NCBI RefSeq assembly: GCF_963576675.1
Contig: NC_088916.1
Location: 3,921,001 to 3,985,000, forward strand
Direction of reading: 5' to 3'
Source: Euphorbia lathyris
Lineage: Eukaryota; Streptophyta; Magnoliopsida; Malpighiales; Euphorbiaceae
Length of the DNA stretch: 64,000 bases
This document shows positions 53,186 through 64,000 of the stretch, piece by piece; position 1 is the first letter of the stretch; every line of letters starts with the position of its first letter. The position numbers were made by a program, and so were the translations under genes. The notes beneath the pieces are model-generated. The model was not told the origin of the DNA. It ran no database searches and was given only the letters and a program-made list of their open reading frames with translations.

Positions 53186-54980
53186 TTAGAAATGCCTTAT
53201 AATTTTAGAAATAGCAGTGTAAGTACAAAGTATTACAACCATAGCAACTATAACTATAATCCCTCCTACTATTACAAATTCAAATGTAAATCTCTTATAA
53301 GTTCCTGAGATTTTAAGATAACATAAACATGGAATTATAATTGAACCTGTCAGACTGAAGAATGCTCCAACCAAGGACATTAAATCACCAAAGAATGGAA
53401 GAGAAAGAGCTACAATGACTGAACTGATTAACAATGCAGTACTAGTTATCATGCTCAAAGGCTTCTTGTATTGAAACTTAGTCCTTGCAGTATCCAAAAT
53501 AGGTTTAACCATCAATGCATATTTGGCTATGGGACTTATGAGAGTTGTGTATATTGCTATTTTTGAACTTATCTTTGTTGTTGGAAGGTCTAATGTTATT
53601 TGGGATTGAACTTCTGAACCAAACATTAAGTAGCCTTGTATTGCTGTTGATGCATATGTGAAGGTGCATAAGATGAAGCATATCACCAAGACCTGTGATC
53701 ATATAGTCAATGTTATGAAATATTCTAATTTAAGTAAAAGAATGTATATATATAATTATTTGGCTTAATACATCAACGACTTTCTGAACTTGACTCAAAA
53801 GTCTTAAACTCTAGAGATGTCTCATTAATCCACTGAACTTGGTTACATCAACGACTTTCTGAACTTGACTCAAAAGTCTTAAACTCTAGAGATGTCTCAT
53901 TAATCCACTGAACTTGGTTAAAATGACATGATTAACTATTATGTGTTATATAAAAGAGTAAAATGAGATTTGGCCAAGCAAGTTGGGAGAGTCAATATGT
54001 CATTGTGAGCAAGTTTAAGGGGTCACTAGCTCACTTTAAGCAAGTTCAGGAAATAATAAGTTATTTTCAAAGTTCAAGGAGCCAATCGGTATTTTTGACC
54101 AAGTTCAGCGTTAAACTTTGGAGGTGTCTCATTGCACCACTCAACTTGCTTAAGCTAACATGATTAATTCATATGTGTTATATGAGAGAATAAAAGGAGA
54201 TTTGGACAAGTTGAAGCTCGTATCAATTTACGCAAGTTCAAAGAGTAATCGATAGGTTATTTTAAGCAAATTCAATGGGTCTGTAAATAAATTTAAGCAA
54301 GTTCATAGAGGCAATAGGTCAGTTTGAACAAGTTTAGAGAGCTAATGCGTTATCTCCAAAGTTCAAGGGACTAGTCAGTTTTTTGGACCAAGTTTAGGGT
54401 GTAAATATAACTAATCAATTACTACATGGGAAAAGCATCCTGGGACTGTTGATCATTCTTTCTAATGCAATTAACTTCATACAATAGACTCCCAACTTTA
54501 GTAACCATTGATGCAATATACCGAAAACAAAAGAGTAACTTACAATGGAGAATTGATGCTTCTTCTTCATGGAAGTATAGATAGTAGGAAAAACAGGATG
54601 AGCACAGTAACAAAAACTATATAAACTAACGGCAGTAGGCATTCCACTCCATTTAATCAGCTCTCCTTTTTCATGAAACCCAATTCCATCAAAAGCTCCA
54701 ACCCAAAAGATTGAGATAGGAATAATAAAAGAAGCTAAAACACCAGTTCCAGAAATGTAAGAAAGAACGCTCAAATCATCTAACCAAACAGTAGGTAAGA
54801 TTATAAGTGCTGAAATAAGAACAAAGCTTTTTGTTCCATTTATACTTAAACCACCAACTTCAATGTTCACTTTTGGGAATAATTTGTGTAAGTTGTCTCC
54901 TTCAACTATTAAGAAACCTGTTGCTACTAGATATAACTCTAAGCACATGATTATGTTGATCCAAATTCTTCCTTTGTTAC
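53186..54980 (-). pseudogene. AVT-like vacuolar amino-acid transporter, best copy (E), 5' part absent
   Basis: Two intact exons: 54544-54980 (entry phase 1; NKGRIWINIIMCLELY.., ending KHQFSI) and 53186-53692 (VLVICFILCTFTYASTAI.., stop after SKIIRHF), joined in phase 0 across an 851-bp intron. Together they encode about 315 residues, equivalent to the last 7-8 membrane segments of AAAP/AVT1-type transporters (PTVWLDDLSVLSYIS; HPVFPTIYTSMK; LPFFGDLMSLVGAFFSL). The family exports or imports neutral amino acids across the tonoplast by proton coupling. The upstream intron is cut by a copia element, and no N-terminal exon is recognisable up to 61.9 kb, so I treat it as truncated. Confidence 0.85.
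53770..53919 (-). repeat. Perfect 75-bp tandem duplication in transporter intron
   Basis: 53770-53844 is repeated without a mismatch at 53845-53919 (starting ACATCAACGACTTTCTG). It lies in a repeat of the 'GAACTTG' foldback type that fills most of the intron (53763-54415). It is a very recent event or an assembly artefact. Confidence 0.9.
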
Positions 54981-55031
54981 CTGTAAATTAAATAATGATA
55001 AATAGGAATTATTGTTTAAATACGATTTTGT

Positions 55032-58000
55032 TGAAATAATGAACTTATAATTAATAGAGTCTTTATTTTGGTTCATTGTATTGCCCAAGAGTCACGTATG
55101 TTTCCTTAGAGGTGTGTTGTTTCTTAAGAGTCGTGTTATTTTGTCTAAGAGTCATGTATGTTTCCTAAGAGGTGTGTTGTTTCTTAAGAGTCATATTTTT
55201 CACCAATAGTCATGTTTGTAATTTATAAATACCTATCAATAAAATAAAATTAGTAGATAAAGAGATTTTTCTAGCAATATAAACTCTTCCTCTATACCTA
55301 CAAACTTCAATTTTCGATCCAACAATTTGGTATCAGAGCCCAAAAAAATTTAGAACAATGATGAATGGAACGATCTCATACAAATATCCACAACTTACCA
55401 AGGAGGACTATGATAATTGGTGCATTAGAATGAAAGCTTTTCTGGGTTCCCAAAAAGTATGAGATATGGTAGAAATCAGACATGCTCAACCAGAGAATGG
55501 GGAGGACTTGACGGTTGCTCAAATAGAAAATTTGAAGAAGTTAATGAAGGAGGACCAAAAGCACTCTCTCTAATCCATATGTGTCTAGATGAAAGTATGT
55601 TCATGAAAGTTTCTACTGCAACGAGAGCGAGTGAAACATGGGAGATTCTTGAAAATTCCTTTAAGGGGAAAGATAAAGTAATCATGGGGAATTTACAAAC
55701 TTTGAGATATGAGTATGAGAAACTCGAGATGGAGTCAGAGTCAATTGAGGAGTTTTTTTAATAGAACCTTGGCAATTGTGAATTAGTTGAAGAGATATGG
55801 AGAAACGATGGAGGATGTTTTTGTGATAGAAAAAAATCCTTCGTTCTTTCACTCATAAATTTGATTACGTGGTGATTGATATTGAAGAATCAAAGGATCT
55901 GGAGACTATGTCTGTAGATCAACTCTTGGGTTTGTTACAAGCCCATGAGGAGATATTAAAGAAAAGAGAAGGATTAGTGGCTTAGCTGTTGCAGGTGAAA
56001 CTGAATTTGAATGATAAAGAAGAAAAGAAGCAATTTATAGGTGCAAATGGAAGAAGACGAGGAAGATCAAGAAGTAGCGGCCGTGGTTGGAATCGTGGAT
56101 ATAATGGAAGAGGTAGAGGTGGGAGAAATTTTTATAATAATGAAGCATCAACGAATTATCAGTAATGGAATGCAAGAGGACGTGGCAGAGGCAATAATTT
56201 GCAAGGTCGTGGAAATAATTGGCATGGTCATGATAAATCTCGTGTGCAATGTTACAATTGTCGAGGATATGGACATTATGCTGCAGAGTGTAAATCCGAT
56301 TTTTATAAAGATGGACTTGCAAACTTTTTTGAGGTTGAAGATGAAGAATCAACTTTATCGCTGACATGTACTGAAGATGAAGAAAGGAACAAGGAGTTTT
56401 GGTATCTCGACTTAGGAGTAAGCAATCACATGACAAAAAATAAAGAACTTTCCTGTAAGCTTGATGAATCTAAGAAATGAAGTATTTTTTTCGATGACAA
56501 AACAAAAGTTCCAGTTATGGGCAGTGGTGAAATTCTTATATATAACTGAAGAATGAAGATCATCAATTTATTTCTCATTATTATGTTCCAGCTTTGAAAT
56601 CTAATATTTTGAGTATTGGACAACTTTTCGATGAAGGTTATGAGGTGGAGAAGAACAAGAATGGACTGGTTATGAGAGATGGGAAGACAAAAATGATTGT
56701 AAACGTTCTTATGTCTTTAAATATGCTGTTCAAGTTGAAAATCGACAATTTTCATCCTATGTGTTTGAAAGCTTCGTCAGATTCTATATGGCTGTGGCAT
56801 CTTAGAATGGGTCACTTGAATTTTGGTGGATTAGAGCAAATATGCAAGCAACAAATGGTGCATGGATTACCTTTTATAAATCATCCTAATCAGATTTGTG
56901 AAGGGTGAATGTACATGAAGCAATCCAAAAGAACTTTTCCAAATGAGTCTTTGTCAAACACATCAAAGCCAATTAAAATTCTGCATGTAGATATTTGTGG
57001 TCTTATTAATCCGAGTTCACGTGGAGGGAGCATGTATTTGTTGTTGCTTATTGATGATTATACTCGTAAAATGTGGGTTTATTTCTTAAAGGTAAAATCT
57101 GAAGCATTTGAAATGTTTTAGAACTTCAAAGAACTAGTTGAAAATGAAAGTGGCTTGGAGATTCAATCATTACAAACTGATCAAGGAGGAGAATTCACAT
57201 GCAATAAGTTCAATCAGTTTTGTGAATATAATGGTGTTCGTCGATTTCTTATTGTTCCAATATCCCCTCAATAAAATGGTGTCGTGGAGCGGAAAAATAG
57301 AACCATTTTTAACATAATTCAAAGCATGATGAAGTGCATAGGTATGCCAAAAGAATTCTGGCCAGTAGTTGTAACATGTGCAATTTATTTGAATTATAGA
57401 AGTTCTTCAAAGAAGCTTTTGTGAAAGACCCCTAATGAAGCATGATGTGGAAAGAAACCAAATATTTGTCATCTAAAAGTATTTGGTTGTCTTAGTTTAT
57501 GTTCATGTAGCTGATGAGTTGAGAAGTAAATTGGATAATAAAAGTGAGAAGATTGTGTTTATTGGCTACGCAAAAAATTCTAAAAGGTTGTAAATTTTAT
57601 AATCATCGAAATGGAAAAGTTGTGATAAGTAGGGATGCATAATTTGAAAAAAAAAACTCTTGGAATTGGAAGGTTCCATAATATGAAAATTATGGGCTTT
57701 TCATGTATTTGATGATGATTTTGCAAGTCAGTATGAAGATATAGTTATCACACCATCGAATTCATCTTCCACATCTCAAACAAATGCAATATTCTCATCC
57801 CCGGAAAGCTCATCAGAAATGAAGCCTCAAATGAGAAGCTTGAGCAAGATTTATATAGAAACTAAAGAAGTACATAACATTACTTTGTTTTGTGTGTTTG
57901 CTGATACAGAACATATATAATTTGAAGATGCCATTCAGGAGAAGAAATGGAGACAAGCCATGGATGGAAATATGAATTCCATAAAAAAGAATGTCACTTG

Positions 58001-59596
58001 GGAGTTGACACTACTTCCAAATGGCAAACAACTAGTAGCAGTGAAGTGAATTGGATTTTATTAAAGTGAAGAAGAATGCCAAAAGAGAAGTGAAGAAGTA
58101 TAAAGCTTGTCGTCTTACAAAAGGTTTTTCTTAAAAAGGCGGAATTCATTATGAAGAAGTTTTTGCTCCAGTGGCTCGAATATAGACAATTCATTTAGTT
58201 ATTTCATTGGCATCTCAACAAAGATGGAAAATTGACCAAATGGATGTAAAATTAGCGTTCTTAAATGAAACTCTTGAAGAAAAAGTTTATGTGAATCAAC
58301 CATTAGGTTACAATGTCAAAGGTCAAGAAGACAAGTTGTTGGAATTAAAAAAGACTTTGTATGGCCTTAAGCAAGCTCCAAAGGCATGATATTCTTGCAT
58401 CGATGATGATTTTCAGAAGAATGGCTTCACAAGATGTCCTTATGAGCATGCTTTGCATGTTAAGGAGAATGAGGATGGAAAAATAATGTATATGTGCTTG
58501 TATGTTGATGATTTGATTTTCACAAGATGTGATCAAAAGATGATTGAAGAATTTAAGAAGTTGATGACAAACAATTTTGAGATGTCTGATTTGAGGCTAA
58601 TGTCATATTATTTGGGAGTTGAAGTTAAGCAAAGTGATGAAGGTGTCTTCATGCCTCAAAAGTCTTATGCGGAAGCTATTTTGAAAGAATTCAAGATGGA
58701 TAAATGCAATTCAGCTTCTATGCGAGTGGATTGAAACAAGTTGACAAAGCATGATGATGAAGAAAAACTGAATCCAACTATGTTCAGAAGGTCGGTTGGT
58801 AGACTAAGATTTTTGACATGTACAAAACCAAATATCTTGACTCATTAGTCCTTACATGGAGGTTACAACTTTAGCTCATATTGAGGTAGCAAATCGGATA
58901 CTTCGATACATCAAAAGTATATTGGATTATGGATTAGTTTACTCTTCTTAAAACAATTTTAGATTGTTTGGATTCAGTGATAGTATTGTGGATGAGATGT
59001 TGATGATAGAAAGAGCATAACTGGTTTTGTTTTCTTTATGGGAACAACTGTTTTTTTCTTAGAGTTCTAAGTAACAAGCTATTGTAACACTTTCAACATG
59101 TGAAGCATCATATATTAAGGACATTGACAACAAGTATCATTTTATTAGAGAATGCATTGGGAGGAAAGAAATTCAGCTCAAACATGTACTATCCAAAGAC
59201 CAAGTTATTGATATTTTTAATCTAAAGTTTTGCAGCTCAAAAATTTCAGTAGATTTAGAGCTGTTCTTGGTGTTACTAAAGGATATAAATCAGAAGTTTA
59301 AGAGGGAGTGAAATAATAAACTTATAATTAATAAAGTTTCTATTTTGGTTCATTCTATTATCCAAGAGTCATGTATGTTTCCTAAGAGGTGTGCTGTTTC
59401 TTAAGAGTCGTGTTGTTTTGTCCAAAAGTCATGTACGCTTCCAAAGATGTGTGTTGTTTCTTAAGAATCATGTTGTTTACAAATAGTCATGTTTGTAATC
59501 TATAAATATCTATCAATACAAGTAGTAGACAAAGAGATTTTCCCAACAATTTAAACTTTTCCCCTATACCCCCAAACTTTAATTTTCGATCTAACA
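55032..59596 (+). mobile_element. Ty1-copia retrotransposon inserted in transporter intron
   Basis: LTRs 55032-55324 and 59309-59596 (TGAAATAAT..GATCYAACA), about 290 bp each, visibly more diverged than those of the other two elements. PBS TGGTATCAGAGC at 55328-55339; purine-rich AAGAGGGAG before the 3' LTR. The flanks 'AATACGATTTTG' and 'TATCTATG..GCTAAAATGG' are the two halves of the intron also seen at 4815-4880 without the element, which locates the insertion. The 5-bp TSD is imperfect. LTRs contain 'AAGAGTCATGTATGTTTCC'-type tandem repeats. Confidence 0.9.
55358..59300 (+). pseudogene. Copia gag-pol remnant, many stops and frameshifts
   Basis: Recognisable in order: Gag N-terminus with YDNWCIRMKAFLGSQ; Gag body RASETWEILENSFKG; CCHC knuckle CYNCRGYGHYAAEC (about 56249-56290); protease FWYLDLGVSNHMT; pre-integrase LWHLRMGHLNFGGLEQI; integrase LHVDICGLINPSS, LQTDQGGEF, NGVVERKNRT; RT KIDQMDVKLAFLN, ELKKTLYGLKQAP, LYVDDLIFTR; RNase H ending near 59300. 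At least ten stops or frame changes separate these pieces. It is plainly inactive. Confidence 0.9.
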
Positions 59597-59633
59597 TATC
59601 TATGTCTATTATTTGGGATAAGGTGCTAAAATG

Positions 59634-60110
59634 GGGTTTAAATGCATCGTTGGTCACTCAACTTTAATTTATTTTTATAAAATCATTCAATTTTAAATTT
59701 TGTCCCAATTAAGTTACTCCGACGATATTGAGAGTAAAAATACATTGAAAAAGTGAGGTGACTGCCACATCAACAGTAGTTAACTTTCACTGCATACCAC
59801 AACGACATGTGGTTACCATCTAGATGGCACGTGAATGCCACCTAGTTGACCGCAACGATATGTGTTAGCTAAGTGGAAGCCACATGTCATTTTGGTCAGC
59901 TAGGTTGTAGTCACATATCGTTTCAGTCAGCGGTGAAAGTTAACTAGTGTTACATGGAAGCCACATCATATTTTTGGTGTTTTTTTACTCTTGAAGTCAC
60001 CAGAGTGACTTATTTTAGATAAAATTCAAAGTTGAACATTGTGAAAATTGAAGTTGAGGGATCATTTTAAGACAACCATGAAGCACAGTAAGCAATGATG
60101 CATTTAACCC
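59634..60110. mobile_element. MITE family 2, complete copy (MULE-like, 9-bp TSD)
   Basis: Ends GGGTTTAAATGCATCGTTGG and, in reverse, GGGTTAAATGCATCATTG. The right flank ACCAAAATG (60111-60119) equals the left flank of the truncated copy at 4870-4878; the left flank here is GCTAAAATG, so one 9-bp TSD with two mutations. It is in the transporter intron and predates the duplication of copies C and E. Non-coding. Confidence 0.8.
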
Positions 60111-60135
60111 ACCAAAATGGCCTCAAAATTATTGT

Positions 60136-60348
60136 GGAAGTGTAAATTTAACCTCCATATACAAAATAGCACCAATTTAACCTAAACATTTATAAATGGT
60201 GTAATTATAGTCTCGCCTTATTATCTCATAGAAGAAATTTAGGATTTAATTGACACCATTTCATAAACGTTGGAGTTAAATTGACACATTTGATAAACAT
60301 TGGGTAAATTTTGTACTATTTTGAACGTGGGGTCAAATTAACACTTCC
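60136..60348. mobile_element. Small foldback MITE (213 bp)
   Basis: GGAAGTGTAAATTTAACCTC at the left faces GGGTCAAATTAACACTTCC at the right. Non-coding. A 29-bp tandem repeat (AATCTTGATRTCATTTTGGTACC) follows at about 60350-60408. Confidence 0.7.
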
Positions 60349-61219
60349 CAAATAATCTTGATGTCATTTTGGTACCTTAAATAATCTTGATATCATTTTG
60401 GTACCTTATCTCTTGGATTTTTAGTTGAGTATTATTTTCCTATTTATAATAAGGGATAAAGTGTAAAAATATCCCTAACACTGACAATCAAGAGCAATTT
60501 CGCCATTAATGTTTAAAATAGTACAATTTTATCCCTAGCTAACGTTAATATCCAAGAGGAATTTTACCCATAATATTGGTAAGTTTGGTCAAAATAGACA
60601 TTATTAAAAATATATATAGATATTCTGTTAAAGTATTTTGCATCAGTTTTATATCAGTTCGTTCTAAATTTTGCAGTTTTTTTTTTAATTTCATAATGGA
60701 ATTAGAGATTAATATTTTTAAATTCCACTAAACATTTAGATTTTTAATTTTTTTTTTCCAAGTTGCATCGAACACATTATATTTTTTTCATTTGTATAAA
60801 TATGTTTATGGTTTGTTACTAACGAGTGATAAAATAACGCACATGTGCAGTGAAGATGACAAGATTCATGACTAAGAATGCAATTTGATGAATTACTTTT
60901 CAAATTGACTCAACTTATCAATGTTAAAAGTAAAATTGCTATGAACCGTCACATTAGGAATAAAATTACACTTTTTTGGACGTTAGGGACTAAACACATA
61001 ATTGAGCTCCTGAACTTTCATGATTTTACTGATTGAGTCTCTGATAATTTCTTTTCCATATTAAGCCCCTAAAATTTAGTTTTGACACATATTAAGCCAC
61101 TCACTAACGATTCTGTTACGTAAACCGTTAATGAAAAGGCTAAGTGCGTGTGAAAATATTAAAGGTCAGGACTGAATCAATAAAGTTTTAAAAATCAGGG
61201 GCTTAATTAATAAAAGTTA
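60349..61219. other. Repeat-rich intergenic DNA, no gene
   Basis: Contains MITE-like material: 60460-60985 has facing 'TATCCCTAAC' and 'GTTAGGGAC' words, and 60985-61219 is the left part of another element ('GAGCTCCTGAACTTTCATG') whose right part reappears after 61742 ('AGGGGGCTTAATATG'). No coding region. Confidence 0.45.
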
Positions 61220-61733
61220 GGCTTAATATATCATTTGCCCCCTGAACTTGTCCAAAAAGATTGATTGGCCCCCCTGAACTTTCAAAGTGTTTCGATAGCC
61301 CCCTGAACTTGCATAAAATATTCAGTTAGCCCCCTGAACTTGCGTAAAATGTAATCAATTGATCACTCGGTCGTAAAAAAGTAAGTTAAATGCTGAAGAT
61401 TTAATCCACGAGTCTTAAAAAAAGTAAAACGACCAAAATCGGAATATAAGATTCTAATATTAGAGAAGACAAGTTGTATAGTTGAGCAAGCAATAACTTC
61501 ATTTTTAATCTATTTTTTAATTATGTAATAACATTCTAAGAAGCGTGGAATACATCTTCCGCATTTAACTTACTTTTTTACGACTGAGTGATCAATTGAT
61601 TACATTTTACACAAGTTCAGGGAGCTAACTGAATATTTTACGCAAGTTCAGGGAACTATTAAGACACTTTGAAAGTTCAGAGGGCCAATCAACTTTTTTG
61701 AACAAGTTTAGGGGGCACATGATATATTAAGCC
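61220..61733. mobile_element. MITE family 1, copy 2 (MULE-like, 9-bp TSD)
   Basis: Ends GGCTTAATATATCATTTGCC and its complement. Perfect 9-bp TSD TAAAAGTTA at 61211-61219 and 61734-61742. Same internal structure as 3093-3542. It is inserted into an older foldback repeat. Confidence 0.9.
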
Positions 61734-62112
61734 TAAAAGTTATAAAGATTAGGGGGCTTAATATGATTTTTGTCTTTAAAAAAAAAGGGCATAAATTGAA
61801 GGGAAAGTATAAAAATAAATCTTGGGATTTGGCCAATTTGCAAAGATAGTTCTCGTGGTTTAAAAGTTCGCAAACAAATGTCGGTACTTGGTGAAATTTG
61901 CAGTTAAAGAAATGTGAGTCAATTTTTCAGTCAAATAATATTTGTGATTTAGTTAATGTAGAATGTTAGTGTTGGCCCAAAATAAAATAAATTTTATTTT
62001 TATGTATATAGAAAGCTTATGTTTAATTTAGGGTATAGTTTCTATTTTTGTCTAGAAAATAATGAAAAATACACTTGTAAACTAACCGCCAACCGATGAG
62101 AAAATCCGGCAC

Positions 62113-62405
62113 TACGCAGGGCGTGTCTTAAAATACGCGGGGCGTAGATCAAGCAACCAGAGAAGGTCTGCTTCAGAGGCTCCAATGCGCGGGACGTAAC
62201 CTCAGAGACACCACACGTAAAACTTGGCAACAAGGCGTTTCGAGATCAGAAGCTCCAACACGCGGGGCGTCCATTCTCATACGCAGTACATACTTCCTTA
62301 CGCGGGACGTAATGCCAAGTACGCCACGCGTATGCACCATCAACAAAACGCGCCAACTCTAGAACCTGCACTACGCGGGGCGTAACCAAGAATACGCGGG
62401 GCGTA
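62113..62405 (+). promoter_or_regulatory. Array of nine TACGCGGGGCGTA dyad motifs
   Basis: Nine copies of a 13-bp dyad (TACGC-n3-GCGTA) at 62113, 62134, 62186, 62259, 62280, 62299, 62320, 62372 and 62393, with one to several mismatches each; four have the full core GCGGGGCGT. They end about 200 bp upstream of the TATA box. It looks like an enhancer-type array of protein-binding sites. Confidence 0.75.
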
Positions 62406-62904
62406 TCGTCTCTTCCGGCAGCAGTTGGAAGGAGTCAACAACAGTTTGAGGAAGTTGAGGTAGTGGGATGATGTGGCATTGGTGGTTAGTGGTAGTTGGA
62501 GGAAGTTGAGGAAGTTAAGTTAGTTGGTTAGAGTTAGTTGGAGTTAGTTGGTGAATAATTACTAAAATGTCACTGAATAATTACCAAAATGCCACTCCAA
62601 AATACTATAAATAGACCCCCTCCTCTTCATAAAAAATCACACTCAACACACATACAAACCCCTCTCTAAAGGTTACTCTCAATGCTCTCTTTTTAGTTTT
62701 TAGTTCTTAGCTTCTAGTTCTTCAAGTTCTTCAAAGTTCTTCCTTTCGTTCTTCGTTTTTCTTAGTTTTAATCCCTCATTTAGCTTCCTTTAGCTTCAAT
62801 TCAAGTTCCAAAGCCTTTTTTCAAGTTTCTCAAATCAAATTAGTGTTTCAAAGTCGTTACTCTGCTCAAGTTTTCAATTAGAATTTCTTTTCTAAAATAA
62901 TTTT

Positions 62905-63300
62905 CCAGATTCGTCCATCCTTTTTTAAAGCCCAATTCTGTCCATTTAACTTTATTTTTTGCCTTCGATCCCTTCGACAAAGTTGTTCCTAACGTCCTGA
63001 ATTTCGATCTAGCCTTTTGATTCACTCAATTCCGTGTCCAGAAACTCCGTTTACAAGCTGATCTTTGTACCCCAAATTCTTTTAGCTATTCTGCCCAGAA
63101 TTTCCCAGATTCGACTAGTTGTTTTCAAAGCCAGATTCCGTCTATTTAGAATCCGTTTTAGCCTTCGATCCCTTATAGAAAGTTGTTCCTAACCTCCCGA
63201 AGTTCAATTTACACTATTTACTTGTCCAATTCCGTGTTATTAAGCACTCCAACCAAGCTCCCCAAAGTCAAGGTTTAAATCTGCCCCATTTGCCCACCAA
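62905..63300 (+). repeat. 200-bp imperfect tandem duplication in LTR
   Basis: 'GCCTTCGATCCCTT..AAAGTTGTTCCTAAC' occurs at 62961 and again at 63161, with about 100 bp of alignable sequence around each. It is downstream of the TATA box, in the transcribed leader. Confidence 0.75.
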
Positions 63301-63893
63301 CGTTTAGTCATTGCACAAAGCACATACCGTACGGGCCCGACCGGTTGCAGCTCTCCGAGGACCTCGCACCTACACCAAAATTCAACTTCAATCCGAGATA
63401 GCTATTGTGGGTCTGAGTTTGTTGTTGAATTTCAATTTATTTTATCGCATTTCAATTCTTTGTATTGATTTGTTTGTTCCAGTTCAATTGATTACCTATA
63501 TGTTTAATATAGAGATTTCTCAATTATAATTTAATTCATTTCTAATTTCATGTTTCGAACATGTATTCATCAATAAAATACCAATTTTCACGAAATCTTG
63601 TGTCAATTTTGCATCTTTCAATTTCTTTATTTTTCACGTCTTCGATTTATTCGCATTAGCTTAAATAAAACAATTTATCTAGCAAAGTTTCTATAACGAC
63701 GCTAGAGACCCAAGAGGGACTTTTTCAATCCTTGCGTCCCTCGCCAATCGTTTCGTTTAGAATTCAAGTTTTGGCGCGCAAATCCATAAACTTAACCCAC
63801 TTTAATAATTGAGAAATAATTTCTCTGGCACGTCCGCACCCTAACCACACGTGACAAGGTTGAAATTAGCATATTTTGAAAATATCGCTAACA

Positions 63894-64000
63894 ATTTTTG
63901 GCACGCCCAGTGGGACATTTGTTTTTTTTAGCTTAGCCAAAAATTTTAAAAGCCTATTTCTTTTCGTACCACGTATATATTTTTATTCAGTTCTTAAACC
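63894..64000 (+). other. Gypsy PBS and start of internal region
   Basis: TTTTTGGCACGCCCAGTGGG follows the LTR end after ACA. TGGCACGCCCAGTGGGAC-type sequences are usual PBS regions of plant gypsy elements. Gag would begin beyond the window. Confidence 0.7.

Larger units (their letters stand above)
61970..63893 (+). repeat. 5' LTR of a Ty3-gypsy element leaving the window
   Basis: About 1.92 kb, TGTTGGCCC..CGCTAACA, followed directly by a gypsy-type PBS. It contains a TATA box TATAAATA (62606-62613), a CT/AC-rich leader and a 200-bp internal duplication. The dyad motif array lies upstream of the TATA box. The left boundary is inferred from TG..CA rules, not from a TSD, because the other end lies outside the window. 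Confidence 0.7.

Noticed and set aside
56035..56436. 133-codon minus-strand ORF, His/Leu-rich
   Set aside because: It is antisense to the copia Gag zinc-knuckle region; composition is explained by the opposite strand.
1..64000. Prokaryotic-style defence or biosynthetic system
   Set aside because: All recognisable genes are eukaryotic, spliced or transposon-derived; no operon structure or Shine-Dalgarno-led gene run was seen.

Overview
This is plant nuclear DNA. It has spliced genes with GT-AG introns and short exons in AT-rich DNA, a TIR-type NBS-LRR (TNL) resistance gene family, and dense nested LTR retrotransposons and DNA transposons. TNLs point to a eudicot; I cannot name the species. 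I see no rRNA, tRNA, CRISPR array or prokaryotic operon.

Layout. (1) 1-11.25 kb: two tandem minus-strand TNL genes. Copy A runs off the left edge. Copy B (5990-10927) is complete from TIR to LRR but carries a 1-bp frameshift in its LRR exon. Pieces of an AVT-like vacuolar amino-acid transporter and MITEs lie between them. (2) 11.25-15.98 kb: a decayed PIF/Harbinger element with transposase and MYB/SANT-like genes, inserted upstream of copy B. (3) 17-31 kb: a Ty1-copia remnant, then a young Ty3-gypsy element (18927-28979; TSD CTAAC; LTRs differ at about 4 of 481 sites by eye) with two RNase H domains (Tat lineage) and an intron-containing antisense gene at its 3' end, then an LTR-like remnant. 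(4) 31.3-60 kb: a transporter locus broken into repeated last-exon pieces. One piece is split by a five-level nest: exon fragment, MITE (TTA), second MITE, Sirevirus-like Ty1-copia element of about 12 kb (TSD ATTAC), hAT element (TSD CTCAATAG). The copia element carries an extra third ORF of about 1,055 codons after pol. A 3.3-kb solo-LTR-like insertion (TSD GAAGT) and a duplicated 1.1-kb repeat lie in the same locus. The best transporter copy (53186-54980) is cut by another Ty1-copia element (55032-59596) in the intron upstream of its first retained exon. (5) 60-64 kb: MITEs with 9-bp target duplications, then a 1.9-kb LTR and primer-binding site of a gypsy element that leaves the window.

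How it fits together: the host genes here are immune receptors and a transporter, both duplicated locally; nearly everything else is transposons inserted into them or into each other. Because empty sites survive in sister copies (other LTR, other exon copy, other TNL copy), many insertions can be dated relative to each other from the sequence alone. The least ordinary items are the antisense spliced gene in the gypsy element, the extra ORF of the Sirevirus-like element with its many G-to-A type lesions, and the nine-copy dyad motif array upstream of the TATA box in the last LTR.
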